Assembly (NCBI GenBank): GCA_963835935.1
Contig: CAWIHK010000001.1
Span: 1,488,001-1,552,000, forward strand
Origin: CAWIHK01 sp963835935
GTDB taxonomy: Bacteria > Bacteroidota > Ignavibacteria > UBA10030 > CAVZMI01
Direction: 5' to 3'
Length of the DNA stretch: 64,000 nt
The translations under genes were made by a program, and so were the position numbers. How positions within the stretch are numbered: position 1 is the first letter of the stretch; every line of letters begins with the position of its first letter. Of this stretch, positions 45,339 through 53,844 are shown piece by piece. The notes below the pieces were generated by a model that saw only the letters and a list, made by a program, of their open reading frames with translations, was not told the origin of the DNA and ran no database searches.

Positions 45339-45925
45339 CCTCCGGCAAAGCCGGAGGTTTGATGTTGTGAACCGCTCAAAGCGGTTTAAATTATTCCTTG
45401 AACATTGTTAACTGGTCCACTCGCCTGTCTTCTTCCTCTTGTTCTCGGATGTACTCCCGTATTGTTGCTTCGTCTCTTCCCACTGTCGATACATAAAACC
45501 CCCTCGCCCAAAAGTTCTCTCCCACAAAATTTTTCTTTCTACCTCCATAATTCCGAGCAATGTGTATCGCACTTTTTCCTTTGATGTAACCTACCATAGA
45601 ACTTACTGCATATTTTGGCGGTATACTAATCAACATGTGAACATGATCGACCACTAAATGTCCTTCTTCTATCTCACTCTCTTTCTGCCGTGCTAATTCG
45701 TGCAACACATTCCCAAGATATTTTCGCAATTCCTTATATATTGCTTTTCGTCTATATTTCGGGATGAATACAATATGGTATTTGCATTCATATCTCGTGT
45801 GTCGTAAATTGCTTTGTACATTCATTTTGGATCTCCTTTATGCTTCAAGCGGTTCACACATAAAGGAGATTCTTTACTATTCCCGCAAAAGTCAAACTTT
45901 GGGAGTCCCCCGGCAAAGCCGGGGG
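45339..45925 (-). mobile_element. IS200-type insertion sequence
   Basis: A Y1 transposase gene flanked by subterminal hairpins: CCTCCGGCAAAGCCGGAGG at 45339-45357 and CCCCCGGCAAAGCCGGGGG at 45907-45925, which share the core CCGGCAAAGCCGG. An inner hairpin AACCGCTCAAAGCGGTT lies at 45370-45386. Small, hairpin-ended, with no terminal inverted repeat, as expected for IS200/IS605. Exact cleavage points are not visible. It lies immediately upstream of the DUF1643 gene. Confidence 0.85.
45391..45825 (-). CDS. tnpA: IS200/IS605-family Y1 transposase
   Basis: 144 aa, normal TnpA size. The HUH metal-binding motif is in VVDHVHMLISIPP, and the catalytic Tyr is in FWARGFYVSTVG or the following helix ATIREYIREQ. 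YECKYHIVFIPKYRRKAIY at the N-terminus is typical. It moves single-stranded DNA using the end hairpins. No tnpB is present. The gene looks intact, so the element may be active. Confidence 0.95.
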   Translation of the reverse strand: MNVQSNLRHTRYECKYHIVFIPKYRRKAIYKELRKYLGNVLHELARQKESEIEEGHLVVDHVHMLISIPPKYAVSSMVGYIKGKSAIHIARNYGGRKKNFVGENFWARGFYVSTVGRDEATIREYIREQEEEDRRVDQLTMFKE

Positions 45926-45984
45926 TTTACCTTTTTAAATTACACAATGCGTTGCTGTGGATTCCAAAAAGAGGAATATTTATT

Positions 45985-46458
45985 ATGAAAAAAGCCGCCA
46001 ATTTTTCTAATGATCGCAAGTATCGTTATTCTCTTTCACGGATATGGGATGAACCGAAGGGTCTTGTACTCTTTGTTTGCCTTAATCCATCAACTGCGGA
46101 TGAATCAATCGATGATAAGACTGTCACAAAATGCATTAAATTTGCCAAAGCGTGGAACTATGGGGGGATTCTTATCGGCAATCTTTTTGCGATAAGATCA
46201 AAAGATTCCAACATACTATATAAGGCTGTTAATTCTATTGGTCCCGATAATGACAAATGGCTTAAGAAACTTGTAGTTCGCGCTAAACTTACTATCGTTG
46301 CTTGGGGCAACAAAGGATCTCATATGAATCGGAGCATGCAGGTATTACAAATTATTCATACTCCATACTCTTTGATTATAAACAAGACTGGTGAACCTAG
46401 GCATCCTCTGTTCATATCGCTGGGCACGCAACCAATTCCTTATGAAAATCATGGATGA
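45985..46458 (+). CDS. DUF1643 domain protein
   Basis: 157 aa from ATG 45985 (GAGGA nine bases upstream); the frame is open further back into the IS200 element but that part is not conserved. The pattern YRYSLSRIWDEPKGLVLFVCLNPSTADE, DDKTVTKCIKFAKAWNYGGILIGNLFAIRS and LTIVAWGNKG is DUF1643, a small accessory family common on mobile and cassette DNA. Function unknown. An inverted-repeat element follows at 46495-46603. Confidence 0.85.
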   Translation: MKKAANFSNDRKYRYSLSRIWDEPKGLVLFVCLNPSTADESIDDKTVTKCIKFAKAWNYGGILIGNLFAIRSKDSNILYKAVNSIGPDNDKWLKKLVVRAKLTIVAWGNKGSHMNRSMQVLQIIHTPYSLIINKTGEPRHPLFISLGTQPIPYENHG

Positions 46459-46494
46459 TAAATTGCTATTTTATATCTATGGCTGCAACGAATA

Positions 46495-46603
46495 TATAAC
46501 AAGTCAAGAAAAAAATCTACGACTTAATCTAAGCCAAGATTCTAACACTCAAATAATGAATTCTATTTCATGCCATGACATCGTTTTTTCACGATTCGTT
46601 ATA
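46495..46603. repeat. attC-like imperfect palindrome
   Basis: The left end TATAACAAGTCAAGAAAAAA and the reverse complement of the right end, TATAACGAATCGTGAAAAAA, agree at about 16 of 20 positions. The TAACAA...CGTTA ends, the 109-nt size and the position between two accessory genes resemble integron attC sites. No integrase gene is in the window, so this is a resemblance only. Confidence 0.4.
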
Positions 46604-46632
46604 CGAAATTGCCACAATTGGAGATTAGGATT

Positions 46633-47484
46633 ATGAACCTGATCATATTTATCATTTTTATCGCCATCATTCTTCTTTGCTATTTAATTGCGAAAAAAAA
46701 GAATCTGAATCCTCAGATATGGATTTTACTAGGAATGGGTTTCAGTGTTCTTGCTTTAATTACAATTCTTTTTATTAAGCCGCGACCAACAATCTATTCC
46801 GATTCTTCAGTAAAAAAAAATGGTCTGAATCCTGTGCTATTTCTTTTGTTGCTTCTTCTCGCTGGTATAATGTTGGGAGGTCAAATTGGTTTAATAATAG
46901 AGCGAATTGATGAATTATCTCCTCAACAAAATTTAAATAGTTCAGTATCTTCCAAGATCGAAGCTCCTGAAATTGTCAAAAAAGAGGAGACCCCAACATC
47001 ACCGACGATCATACTTTCTAAAAATCAAATAGCATTCGTGAGAGCAATAGAATCTGTAGAAGAAGAATATAACGCTGCTCCAAATGAATTAAAGAAATCA
47101 GCAATTAGAACCAAGCGAGGTAAACTCATAAGGTCTGCCCTCAATGGCGATTTGCGGATTTCAGGTTGGATCGGCAAGCTTATGCTCATGAAAACCAACA
47201 GCGAAGGAAAAGCATTCATCGAGATTCAACTAGAAAACACGAATATCACTATCAAAACTTGGAATAATGCTATATCCGATTTGCTCGATAATACTCTAAT
47301 CCCTCAAGAAAGTAGGCTTTATTCAGAAATTTCCGAACTGTTAATTGGCGAGAGAGTGGTGATTAGCGGGATATTCTTGCCTTCGGATAAATATGATTTT
47401 GTGAGAGAAGCAAGCTTGACGGAATCAGGTAGCATGTCATCACCTGAGTTCGTTTTTAAATTCGATGCAGTGAGAAAGTATTGA
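46633..47484 (+). CDS. Membrane protein of unknown function
   Basis: 283 aa from ATG 46633 (GGAGA and AGGA upstream); an in-frame ATG at 46609 is a less likely start. Three hydrophobic helices occupy about residues 1-100 (LIIFIIFIAIILLCYLIA, ILLGMGFSVLALITILFI, VLFLLLLLLAGIMLGG). A soluble domain of about 170 residues follows, with no motif I recognise (SGWIGKLMLMKTNSEGKAF, RVVISGIFLPS suggest a beta-rich fold). It may be an accessory-region protein of the cassette type. Confidence 0.65.
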   Translation: MNLIIFIIFIAIILLCYLIAKKKNLNPQIWILLGMGFSVLALITILFIKPRPTIYSDSSVKKNGLNPVLFLLLLLLAGIMLGGQIGLIIERIDELSPQQNLNSSVSSKIEAPEIVKKEETPTSPTIILSKNQIAFVRAIESVEEEYNAAPNELKKSAIRTKRGKLIRSALNGDLRISGWIGKLMLMKTNSEGKAFIEIQLENTNITIKTWNNAISDLLDNTLIPQESRLYSEISELLIGERVVISGIFLPSDKYDFVREASLTESGSMSSPEFVFKFDAVRKY

Positions 47485-47632
47485 CACGAAATATAATATG
47501 GCAAACAACCACGCTTCATTCTTTATAAAGAAAAAAATATTTGTCTTTTTATTATAGTTCACAGAAGCATTACATTATTACTGCTGACATCGATTATAAT
47601 CTCTCATCGCAATCATCGAAAGGAAAATATAT

Positions 47633-49755
47633 ATGAAAAACGGAATCAGGTTTTTATTGGTGTTGGTATTAACATTAAGCAGTACGTACGTGGCATTAGC
47701 ACAATGGGTACCGACGAACGGGCCATATATTGGTGGCGGAAGATTCCGTTGTTTTGCGACTGATGGCACAAATATTTATGCCGGAACTCAAGGCGGCGGC
47801 GTGCTTATTTCTACCGACAACGGCGCGACATGGACTCAAGGCGGAACTGTGTCGCCGAACGGAGTTATTTATTCCCTCGCGATAATTGGAACCAATATTA
47901 TTGTAGGAACAGCAGGCGAGTCTCAACAGATAATGGCGTAAGCTGGACAACATCGAATACAGGGTTAACAAATCTCGTTGTCAATACATTGAGCGTGTAC
48001 ACTTCTAATCTTTATGCTGGAACTAACGAAGGCGGAGTTTTTCTTTCAACAGATTATGGCAATACATGGAATTCAATCAATACGGGATTGCCGAGTTACA
48101 ATGTCAATGTGATCGTAACAAGAAGTACAAATTTGTTTGCCAGTATCAGTGGCAATGGAATCTATCGTTCCACCGATGGGGGAGCAAGTTGGAGTGCCAT
48201 GAATCATGGATTATCCAATTTAGATGTTAACTCTATAGTGATGAGTAAAACAACTATGTTTGCAGGTGCTTATGGCGGCGGTGTATTTCGATGTGCGTAT
48301 AGTGATACAAACTGGAGTGCTATTAACAGCGGTTTGAAAAATTTGCAAGTTCACTCTCTCACAATGAAGTTGATGATGGCGAGTAAAATCGATTTATTTG
48401 CCGGAACAGAATCAGGCGGCGTCTATCTTTCCACCGATAATGGCGGAAGCTGGACTGCAGCTCATACAGGATTACCAAACATTCCTATTTTTGCTCTTCT
48501 TTTTAACAATAATCTTCTTGCAGGAACTTTAGGAAATGGCGTCTATCTTTCCACCGATAATGGAACAACCTGGACTTCGTCCAACAGCAGTATATTGCTA
48601 AATGTTCACACGCTTGCTGCCGGTAGTGAATATATTTTTGCCTCTACAAATAACGGCCTCTTTCGTTCTAACGACAATGGAGTAACTTGGACGAACGTCA
48701 ACACAGGTGCCGCTAATTCCAATATTATTACTCTTGCGGCGGATGGTACGAATGTTATCATGGCTTACGATGCGAGCAGCATCGTATATTTATCGACGAA
48801 TAGTGGTTCATCATGGTCTTCTATCGATTTTACCGCAATACAATTCTCGTCGGCAATTGTGCAGTTAGTAGCGGTAAATGGTCAGAATTTTCATGTAGAA
48901 TTAATAGGCGATATACTTGGAATTTTTTCCGGTGTTGCTGTCGAAGTTACATCCGATAATGGTGCAAATTGGCGTGGATCTTTTAAACCTTCCGGACTTG
49001 ACGGAAGAAATATATATTCAATTATTTTGAATGGAAATAATTGTTTTGCAGGAACAGATGCAGGCGTTTTTCTTTCAACGGATGATTCAACTTGGAGTGT
49101 AATCAACTCAGGTTTCTCGAAGAACGATATTTATTGTTTGACCAGCAATGGCACTTATGTGTTCGCAGGAACGCATGATGGAGGAATTTATCGTTCCAGC
49201 AACAATGGAACACAATGGAATCCTATTGACATGGGATTGACGAACAATGATGTAAATGTTCTAGCCGCGAAAGACAAAAATATTTTTGCAGGCACTTATG
49301 GGAGCGGCGTCTTCTTTTCTACAAACAACGGCACAAATTGGAACCCAATAAACGATGGTTTAACCAACGGTGATGTTCGCTCGGCTGCTGTTGATAGTAC
49401 ATACGTATATGTGGGATTTAACGGTGATTGTGTTTGGCGTCGGTCATTATCGGAAATAACTTCTGTGACTAAGAAGAGTGTCGATCTCCCAACAGAGTAT
49501 TCGTTGCGGCAAAACTATCCCAATCCATTCAATCCATCGACCGTCATCAATTATCAGTTGCCTGTCGATAATCGCGTGACTTTGAAAATATTTGATGTAG
49601 TCGGTAGGGAAGTGAAAACATTGGTTGATGAACGCAAGAAAGCAGGGAGTTATTCGGTCATTTTCAATGCAGTTAACTTGCCGAGCGGAGTATATTTTTA
49701 TCGGCTTCATGCGGGAAGTTACAGTGACACAAAGAAGCTTTTGTTCCTGAAATGA
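47633..49755 (+). pseudogene. Frameshifted BNR/VPS10-repeat surface protein with T9SS sorting domain
   Basis: The signal peptide and first repeats (MKNGIRFLLVLVLTLSSTYVALAQ, then AGTQGGGVLISTDNGATW) run from 47633 to a stop at 47941. The rest continues in another frame from about 47920 (VSTDNGVSWTTSNTGL) to 49755. Compared with the other repeats, the junction near 47917-47920 has lost a few bases of the GGVF/YLS segment. About a dozen repeats of the type FAGT-x-GGGVFLSTDNG-x-W-x-NTGL form a beta-propeller-like array. The end is a T9SS sorting domain (LRQNYPNPFNPSTVINYQLP, FDVVGREVKTLV, LPSGVYFYRLHAG). Unless the lesion is a sequencing error, no full-length exported protein is made. Confidence 0.8.
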
Positions 49756-49845
49756 GCTGGCAACTGTAACTATCATGCGTAAAAATATTAGCTAAGCAAA
49801 TGGTGGAAGAGAATTGCGCCGCTAACAGAAAAAAATGTGTCATTA

Positions 49846-49864
49846 CCAGAAGGGATGCCTTCGG
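49846..49864. repeat. Short CCGAAGG-type palindrome
   Basis: CCAGAAGGGATGCCTTCGG, related to the palindromes at 21228-21247 and 43153-43170. The surrounding gap 49756-50052 has no gene. Confidence 0.5.
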
Positions 49865-49991
49865 AAATAGTTTGTTGTACAATGTCGTTTTTTTACGTTC
49901 CATTAACTCAGTAGTGGCTCGCCTCGCTACGCTTTTACGCATTCTTAAATCGCTTAGCGGAGCGGGCTCAAGCTCGGATAAAATATTAAAC

Positions 49992-50008
49992 GTTATATGC
50001 TATGGCGT
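49992..50008. repeat. Left inverted repeat flanking the DUF805 gene
   Basis: GTTATATGCTATGGCGT matches the reverse complement of 50439-50455 (ACGCCATAGCACGTAAC) at 15 of 17 positions. The pair brackets the DUF805 gene exactly, starting GTT and ending AAC as integron cassette boundaries do. Confidence 0.6.
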
Positions 50009-50052
50009 GCCGAGTGATTGTAAACTATAACACAACAGAAAGGAGACAAATT

Positions 50053-50430
50053 ATGAATTGGTATTTATCGGTATTAAAGAACTACGCTGTATTTATTGGG
50101 CGAGCAAGACGAAAAGAATACTGGATGTTTGCATTGTTCAATATTATTTTTTGTATTGTTGCAATGATTCTGGATAAAATTTTTGGAACTGCTTATGCTG
50201 GCATTATGGGTGGCGGTTTAATCTATTATTTATACTGTTTGGCAGTTTTGATACCTAGTTTAGCGGTCGCAGTGAGAAGATTTCATGATGTAGGAAAAAG
50301 CGGTTGGTTTTTATTTATCGGACTGATTCCTATTATTGGTGCTATATGGATTTTAGTGCTTTTGTGTTCTGATGGAAATCCCGGCGCAAATATATATGGA
50401 GCAAATCCAAAAGAAAATGCTAACACATAA
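50053..50430 (+). CDS. DUF805 membrane protein
   Basis: 125 aa from ATG 50053 (AGGAG seven to eight bases upstream). MNWYLSVLKNYAVFIGRARRKEYWMFALFN, four hydrophobic helices, LAVAVRRFHDVGKSGWF and a C-terminal DGNPGANIYGANPK are the DUF805 (YhaH-like) signature. Inner-membrane protein of unknown function. It is bracketed by an inverted repeat (49992-50008 and 50439-50455), as for a small mobile cassette. Confidence 0.92.
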   Translation: MNWYLSVLKNYAVFIGRARRKEYWMFALFNIIFCIVAMILDKIFGTAYAGIMGGGLIYYLYCLAVLIPSLAVAVRRFHDVGKSGWFLFIGLIPIIGAIWILVLLCSDGNPGANIYGANPKENANT

Positions 50431-50438
50431 TGATAGAT

Positions 50439-50455
50439 ACGCCATAGCACGTAAC
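50439..50455. repeat. Right inverted repeat flanking the DUF805 gene
   Basis: ACGCCATAGCACGTAAC, the partner of 49992-50008. It starts 8 nt after the DUF805 stop codon. A GC palindrome GCCCGCAGGCGGGC lies further on, near 50539-50552. Confidence 0.6.
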
Positions 50456-50604
50456 CTTTTAGAAAATATCAGCAGACATTACAACACAAAAAACGTCCCA
50501 TCTGCCTATCATTTAATAAAGGATAGGTGGATGGGGTTTCGGCCCGCAGGCGGGCAACAGTATTAACAACGGCGTTCCAAAAATAAAATAGAAGGAGAAG
50601 ATTT

Positions 50605-51171
50605 ATGGATGAGAAAGATTGGTTATCACTGGTAATTGAAGAATACAAAACTGCAAGAGAAGAAAGTCTTGATGCAGATAATAATGCGCAATCTATTTTA
50701 AAGTTTGGCATAGCCATAATCGGGGTTGTCATTTCATTGGGGTTCAATTTTTGGGATAAGAATCCAATTCCTGATTTCATTTTTTTAGTTTTTAATCCCA
50801 TCCTCTGCTATTTGATTCTCACAATGTGGATTGGTGAATTTGCAAGAAGAATCCGAGTAGGCCATTTCATAATCGAAGAGGTTGAGAAGAAAGTGAATCG
50901 CAGATTTAAAAAAAATCTTCAACCAGCATTGATCCTCGAAACCTGGCTCAGAACTCCGGACGAGGAAGGAAAAACCCGGATGTTCAAGTGGAATCGTTAC
51001 GCAACTATTGCGCTTCTTCTCGTTACTGCAATTGGCTCAATAGCTATCGGCAATTATAAAATCTTGAGTAACCCCGTGCACGGCAATTTATTATTAATCA
51101 ATACTTTTGAACTTCTCTTTTTTGCGGCAGTGGTTGTTTTCAATTATTTAGTTGGGAAGAAATTGGAATGA
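50605..51171 (+). CDS. Four-helix membrane protein of unknown function
   Basis: 188 aa, GAAGGAG upstream. An N-terminal cytoplasmic helix (MDEKDWLSLVIEEYKTAREE) is followed by membrane segments ILKFGIAIIGVVISLGF, FIFLVFNPILCYLILTMW, ATIALLLVTAIGSIAIG and TFELLFFAAVVVFNYLV. The central loop is basic (KKVNRRFKK). I do not recognise a family. It is the last gene of the plus-strand accessory block; a small TAACAAAC...GTTA hairpin-like sequence follows (51211-51252). Confidence 0.7.
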   Translation: MDEKDWLSLVIEEYKTAREESLDADNNAQSILKFGIAIIGVVISLGFNFWDKNPIPDFIFLVFNPILCYLILTMWIGEFARRIRVGHFIIEEVEKKVNRRFKKNLQPALILETWLRTPDEEGKTRMFKWNRYATIALLLVTAIGSIAIGNYKILSNPVHGNLLLINTFELLFFAAVVVFNYLVGKKLE

Positions 51172-51399
51172 GTTTGACTTTTAAACTGAGAATATATAAA
51201 ACTGGCGAGATAACAAACAGTTTTTCAAATAATCGCAAGAAGAAAAAAGTTAATGTGTGAGGTTAAAATGATGTGTGAGGAAAAAAATCCCGGAAAACCG
51301 GAGGCAGGCTAACGAAACCGAAAAATATTTTGTTTAAAGACTTCTTCGATTTTCATTTTCCCGTCTCCGGTCTGAGTTCCCCGGTTTTACTTCTCAACT

Positions 51400-51702
51400 T
51401 TATTTATTCTTTCTGCCGTGCCGAATTTTGATAAATGGAATCAGTTTGAAGTTAACGCTGGTCATTTTTCTTGGACGGCGATCTTCATCATGATTTAGAT
51501 GAATTGCTATCCGGGAAAAAAGTTTCTTTTCCACGTCCGATGGAATCGTTTCTTTTTCAAGTAATTCTCGAAAATCGTTACGAAGCCGGGCGTAGAAGGA
51601 TAGCTGATTATTCTCTTCCTCGGTCGTAAGTAATATTTCATCCATTTCCACCATTTCATTATCAAAAAACGCACTCAAATTAATTCGATAGCGAAGGTTC
51701 AT
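51400..51702 (-). CDS. Small protein downstream of the ECF sigma factor
   Basis: 100 aa starting MNLRYRINLSAFFDNEMVEM at ATG 51702 (AAGGAGG upstream); the longer frame to 51726 lacks an RBS. It is 75 nt downstream of the sigma gene on the same strand, the usual place for an anti-sigma factor. However, it has no membrane helix and no zinc-binding Cys/His motif. It ends in a basic tail (IKIRHGRKNK). Possibly an unusual sigma regulator; no known family recognised. Confidence 0.65.
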   Translation of the reverse strand: MNLRYRINLSAFFDNEMVEMDEILLTTEEENNQLSFYARLRNDFRELLEKETIPSDVEKKLFSRIAIHLNHDEDRRPRKMTSVNFKLIPFIKIRHGRKNK

Positions 51703-51777
51703 AGTCCTCCTTTTTTGTGAAGTCAATCGGGATGTGTGGAATAAGAGTTTGTTCCATACACCCCGTGTTGTATTTTA

Positions 51778-52302
51778 TCATGCCAACGTTTTGAGTACAA
51801 CTCTCAGCCGCTCGCGCGCCCGGAAGAGGCGAACTTTCACACTAGCTAACGACGCTCCAGTCAACCGGGCAATATCTTTGTAAGCGAACCCTTGAATCTC
51901 CCTCAATAAAATTATTTCCCTTTGTTCCGGAGTAAGTTGATCAAGCGCCTGTTTAAGTTCTTCACGGTGTTCGATGTTGTCGTAAGAATTGACAGGTGAA
52001 GCCATTTCTTCGACATCGTTCACCGATTGGTGATTTTTTTTACGGCGCAACGCGTCGTAACAAGCATTGCGTGCGATGCGAAAGATCCATCCGGCTATGC
52101 TTCCGGTTCCTTTGAATGAACCGCATTTTTGATGGATGCGTATGAAGGTTTCCTGAAACACATCCGAGGCGAGTTCCCGATCGTTAACGATCTTCAGGCA
52201 ATAAAGCCAAACTTGCTTTCGATGAAGCTCATAAATTTGTTCGAAAGCTTTGTCATCTCCTTGTTGCAGGCGACGAACAATATCAGCGAGCTGTTCCTGC
52301 AC
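51778..52302 (-). CDS. ECF RNA polymerase sigma factor
   Basis: 174 aa from GTG 52302 (GGGAG eight bases upstream). Sigma region 2: LYCLKIVNDRELASDVFQETFIRIHQKC and the aromatic GWIFRIARNACYDALRRKK. Region 4 helix-turn-helix: LTPEQREIILLREIQGFAYKDIARLTGASLASVKVRLFRAR (in parts). It redirects RNA polymerase to specific promoters. The partner gene downstream is not a classical anti-sigma factor. A perfect 18-bp palindrome lies about 93 nt upstream. Confidence 0.95.
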   Translation of the reverse strand: MQEQLADIVRRLQQGDDKAFEQIYELHRKQVWLYCLKIVNDRELASDVFQETFIRIHQKCGSFKGTGSIAGWIFRIARNACYDALRRKKNHQSVNDVEEMASPVNSYDNIEHREELKQALDQLTPEQREIILLREIQGFAYKDIARLTGASLASVKVRLFRARERLRVVLKTLA

Positions 52303-52394
52303 GTGACTTTCTCCCGTACTTGTGTGATTGGTTATATCAGAACTCCATCGATAAATCGACGAAGCGGAGGTGGGAAGTGTTACATCGGCCCACC

Positions 52395-52412
52395 GAGATT
52401 ATTTATAATCTC
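52395..52412. promoter_or_regulatory. Perfect palindrome upstream of the ECF sigma gene
   Basis: GAGATTATTTATAATCTC, an 18-bp exact dyad 93 nt before the sigma start. There is no T-run, so it is more likely a protein-binding operator than a terminator. The rest of 52303-52560 shows no gene. Confidence 0.45.
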
Positions 52413-52560
52413 AGTAGCAAAGAAACTATATGCGAATTCCTATCGTGAATTGATTCATTTTTATATCATAATTGTACAAAAAAACCGGATTACTGTCAAG
52501 TATAATTTGTTTTAAAATAATACATATAAAATTTTTGATGAATGTCGGGATTTTTAAAGA

Positions 52561-52592
52561 AAAAAGCCGCATCTGAATGCGAGACGGCTTTT
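52561..52592 (-). terminator. Intrinsic terminator of the ackA operon
   Basis: Read on the minus strand: AAAAGCCG, a 15-base loop, then CGGCTTTTT. It lies about 30 nt after the ackA stop. Confidence 0.75.
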
Positions 52593-52620
52593 ACTATATA
52601 TAACCTTCTTTCATATCATT

Positions 52621-53826
52621 TCATTTCTTCTTCATCTTCTCCACAATCATCGCAGTATCGAGTGCGATCACAAGTTCCTCGTTCGTTGGAACAACGAGTA
52701 CTGTCACCCGTGAATCCGGTTTTGTTATTACTTTTTCCTTTCCGCGAAAATCATTTTGGGTCGGATCAAAGTTGATTCCTAAGAATTCGAGGCCTTCCAA
52801 CACAGCATTTCGAATAAGAGGAGAATTTTCACCGATGCCGCCTGTGAAAACGACTGCATCCAATCCGCACATCGCAGCCGCGTATGCTCCGATATATTTT
52901 TTCACACGATAGGCGAAAATATCGAACGCAAGTTTTGCTTGTTTGTTTTCTCCCATCGACGACTCAATTTCACGCATATCGCTGCTTACGCCGGAAACGC
53001 CCAACAAGCCGCTGTGTTTGTTGAGAAGTGTGTTCGATTCCGACAACGTTAATCCCTCTTTTGTCATAATGTGAAGGATAATACATGGATCCATGTCGCC
53101 AGATCGTGTTCCCATCAGCAATCCTTCGAGAGGCGTAAAACCCATTGTCGTATCGATCGATATGCCTCCATCTACTGCGGCCATGCTGCAACCGTTTCCA
53201 AGATGGCAGGTTACCATTTTCATTTTTTTTAAAGGACGGTTCATTATCTCAGCTGCACGTTCTGACACATATCGATGAGATGTTCCGTGAAATCCGTAAC
53301 GTCTAATTCTGTGTTGTTTGTAAAATGTATATGGTATTCCATACACGAATGCTTTTGGCGGCATTTTCTGATGGAATGCGGTATCGAAGACGCCTACCTG
53401 AGGCGTTGCCGGCAAATTTTGCTGGCAAGCAAAAATACCTTTTAAATTTGGTGGATTGTGCAGGGGTGCTAATTCGATATTGTTATGTATCTCCTGGATT
53501 ACTTCTTGCGTGATAAGAACTGAATCGGTAAATGTTTCTGCTCCGTGCACGACCCGGTGACCGATGGCATGGATCTCACTTCTGTCTTTGATCACTCCAT
53601 GATTCGGACTTAAAAGGACCGCGAGAATGTATTCAATAGCCATAGTATGATCAAGAATATCACCGGTAATTTTAATTTCATCGCCATCATGACGTTTATT
53701 GGTGAGTGAAGCTCCGTCCATGCCGATACGATCGACAAGACCTTTAGTGAGAACTTTTTGTGTCGATGTTTCAATGAATTGATATTTTACGGAAGAACTT
53801 CCGCTATTTAACACTAATACTCTCAT
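52621..53826 (-). CDS. ackA: Acetate kinase
   Basis: 401 aa, full length. It interconverts acetyl phosphate and acetate with ADP/ATP. Motifs: VLVLNSGSSSVKYQFIE, GHRVVHGAETF, FDTAFHQKMPP, YGFHGTSHRYVS, CHLGNGCSMAAVDGG, GLLMGTRSGDMDP, FTGGIGENSPL. It is the last gene of a four-gene minus-strand operon (ABC ATPase, permease, 3-hydroxyacyl-CoA dehydrogenase, ackA), 18 nt after the dehydrogenase. No pta gene is adjacent. Confidence 0.97.
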   Translation of the reverse strand: MRVLVLNSGSSSVKYQFIETSTQKVLTKGLVDRIGMDGASLTNKRHDGDEIKITGDILDHTMAIEYILAVLLSPNHGVIKDRSEIHAIGHRVVHGAETFTDSVLITQEVIQEIHNNIELAPLHNPPNLKGIFACQQNLPATPQVGVFDTAFHQKMPPKAFVYGIPYTFYKQHRIRRYGFHGTSHRYVSERAAEIMNRPLKKMKMVTCHLGNGCSMAAVDGGISIDTTMGFTPLEGLLMGTRSGDMDPCIILHIMTKEGLTLSESNTLLNKHSGLLGVSGVSSDMREIESSMGENKQAKLAFDIFAYRVKKYIGAYAAAMCGLDAVVFTGGIGENSPLIRNAVLEGLEFLGINFDPTQNDFRGKEKVITKPDSRVTVLVVPTNEELVIALDTAMIVEKMKKK

Positions 53827-53844
53827 AGTAATCTTTTTCGGTTT

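Noticed and set aside
45764..45988. Plus-strand frame across the IS200 right end
   Set aside because: It runs through hairpin ends and overlaps the DUF1643 start; no RBS or domain.
52129..52515. 128-codon plus-strand frame opposite the ECF sigma gene
   Set aside because: Shadow of the sigma gene on the other strand, with no RBS or recognisable family.
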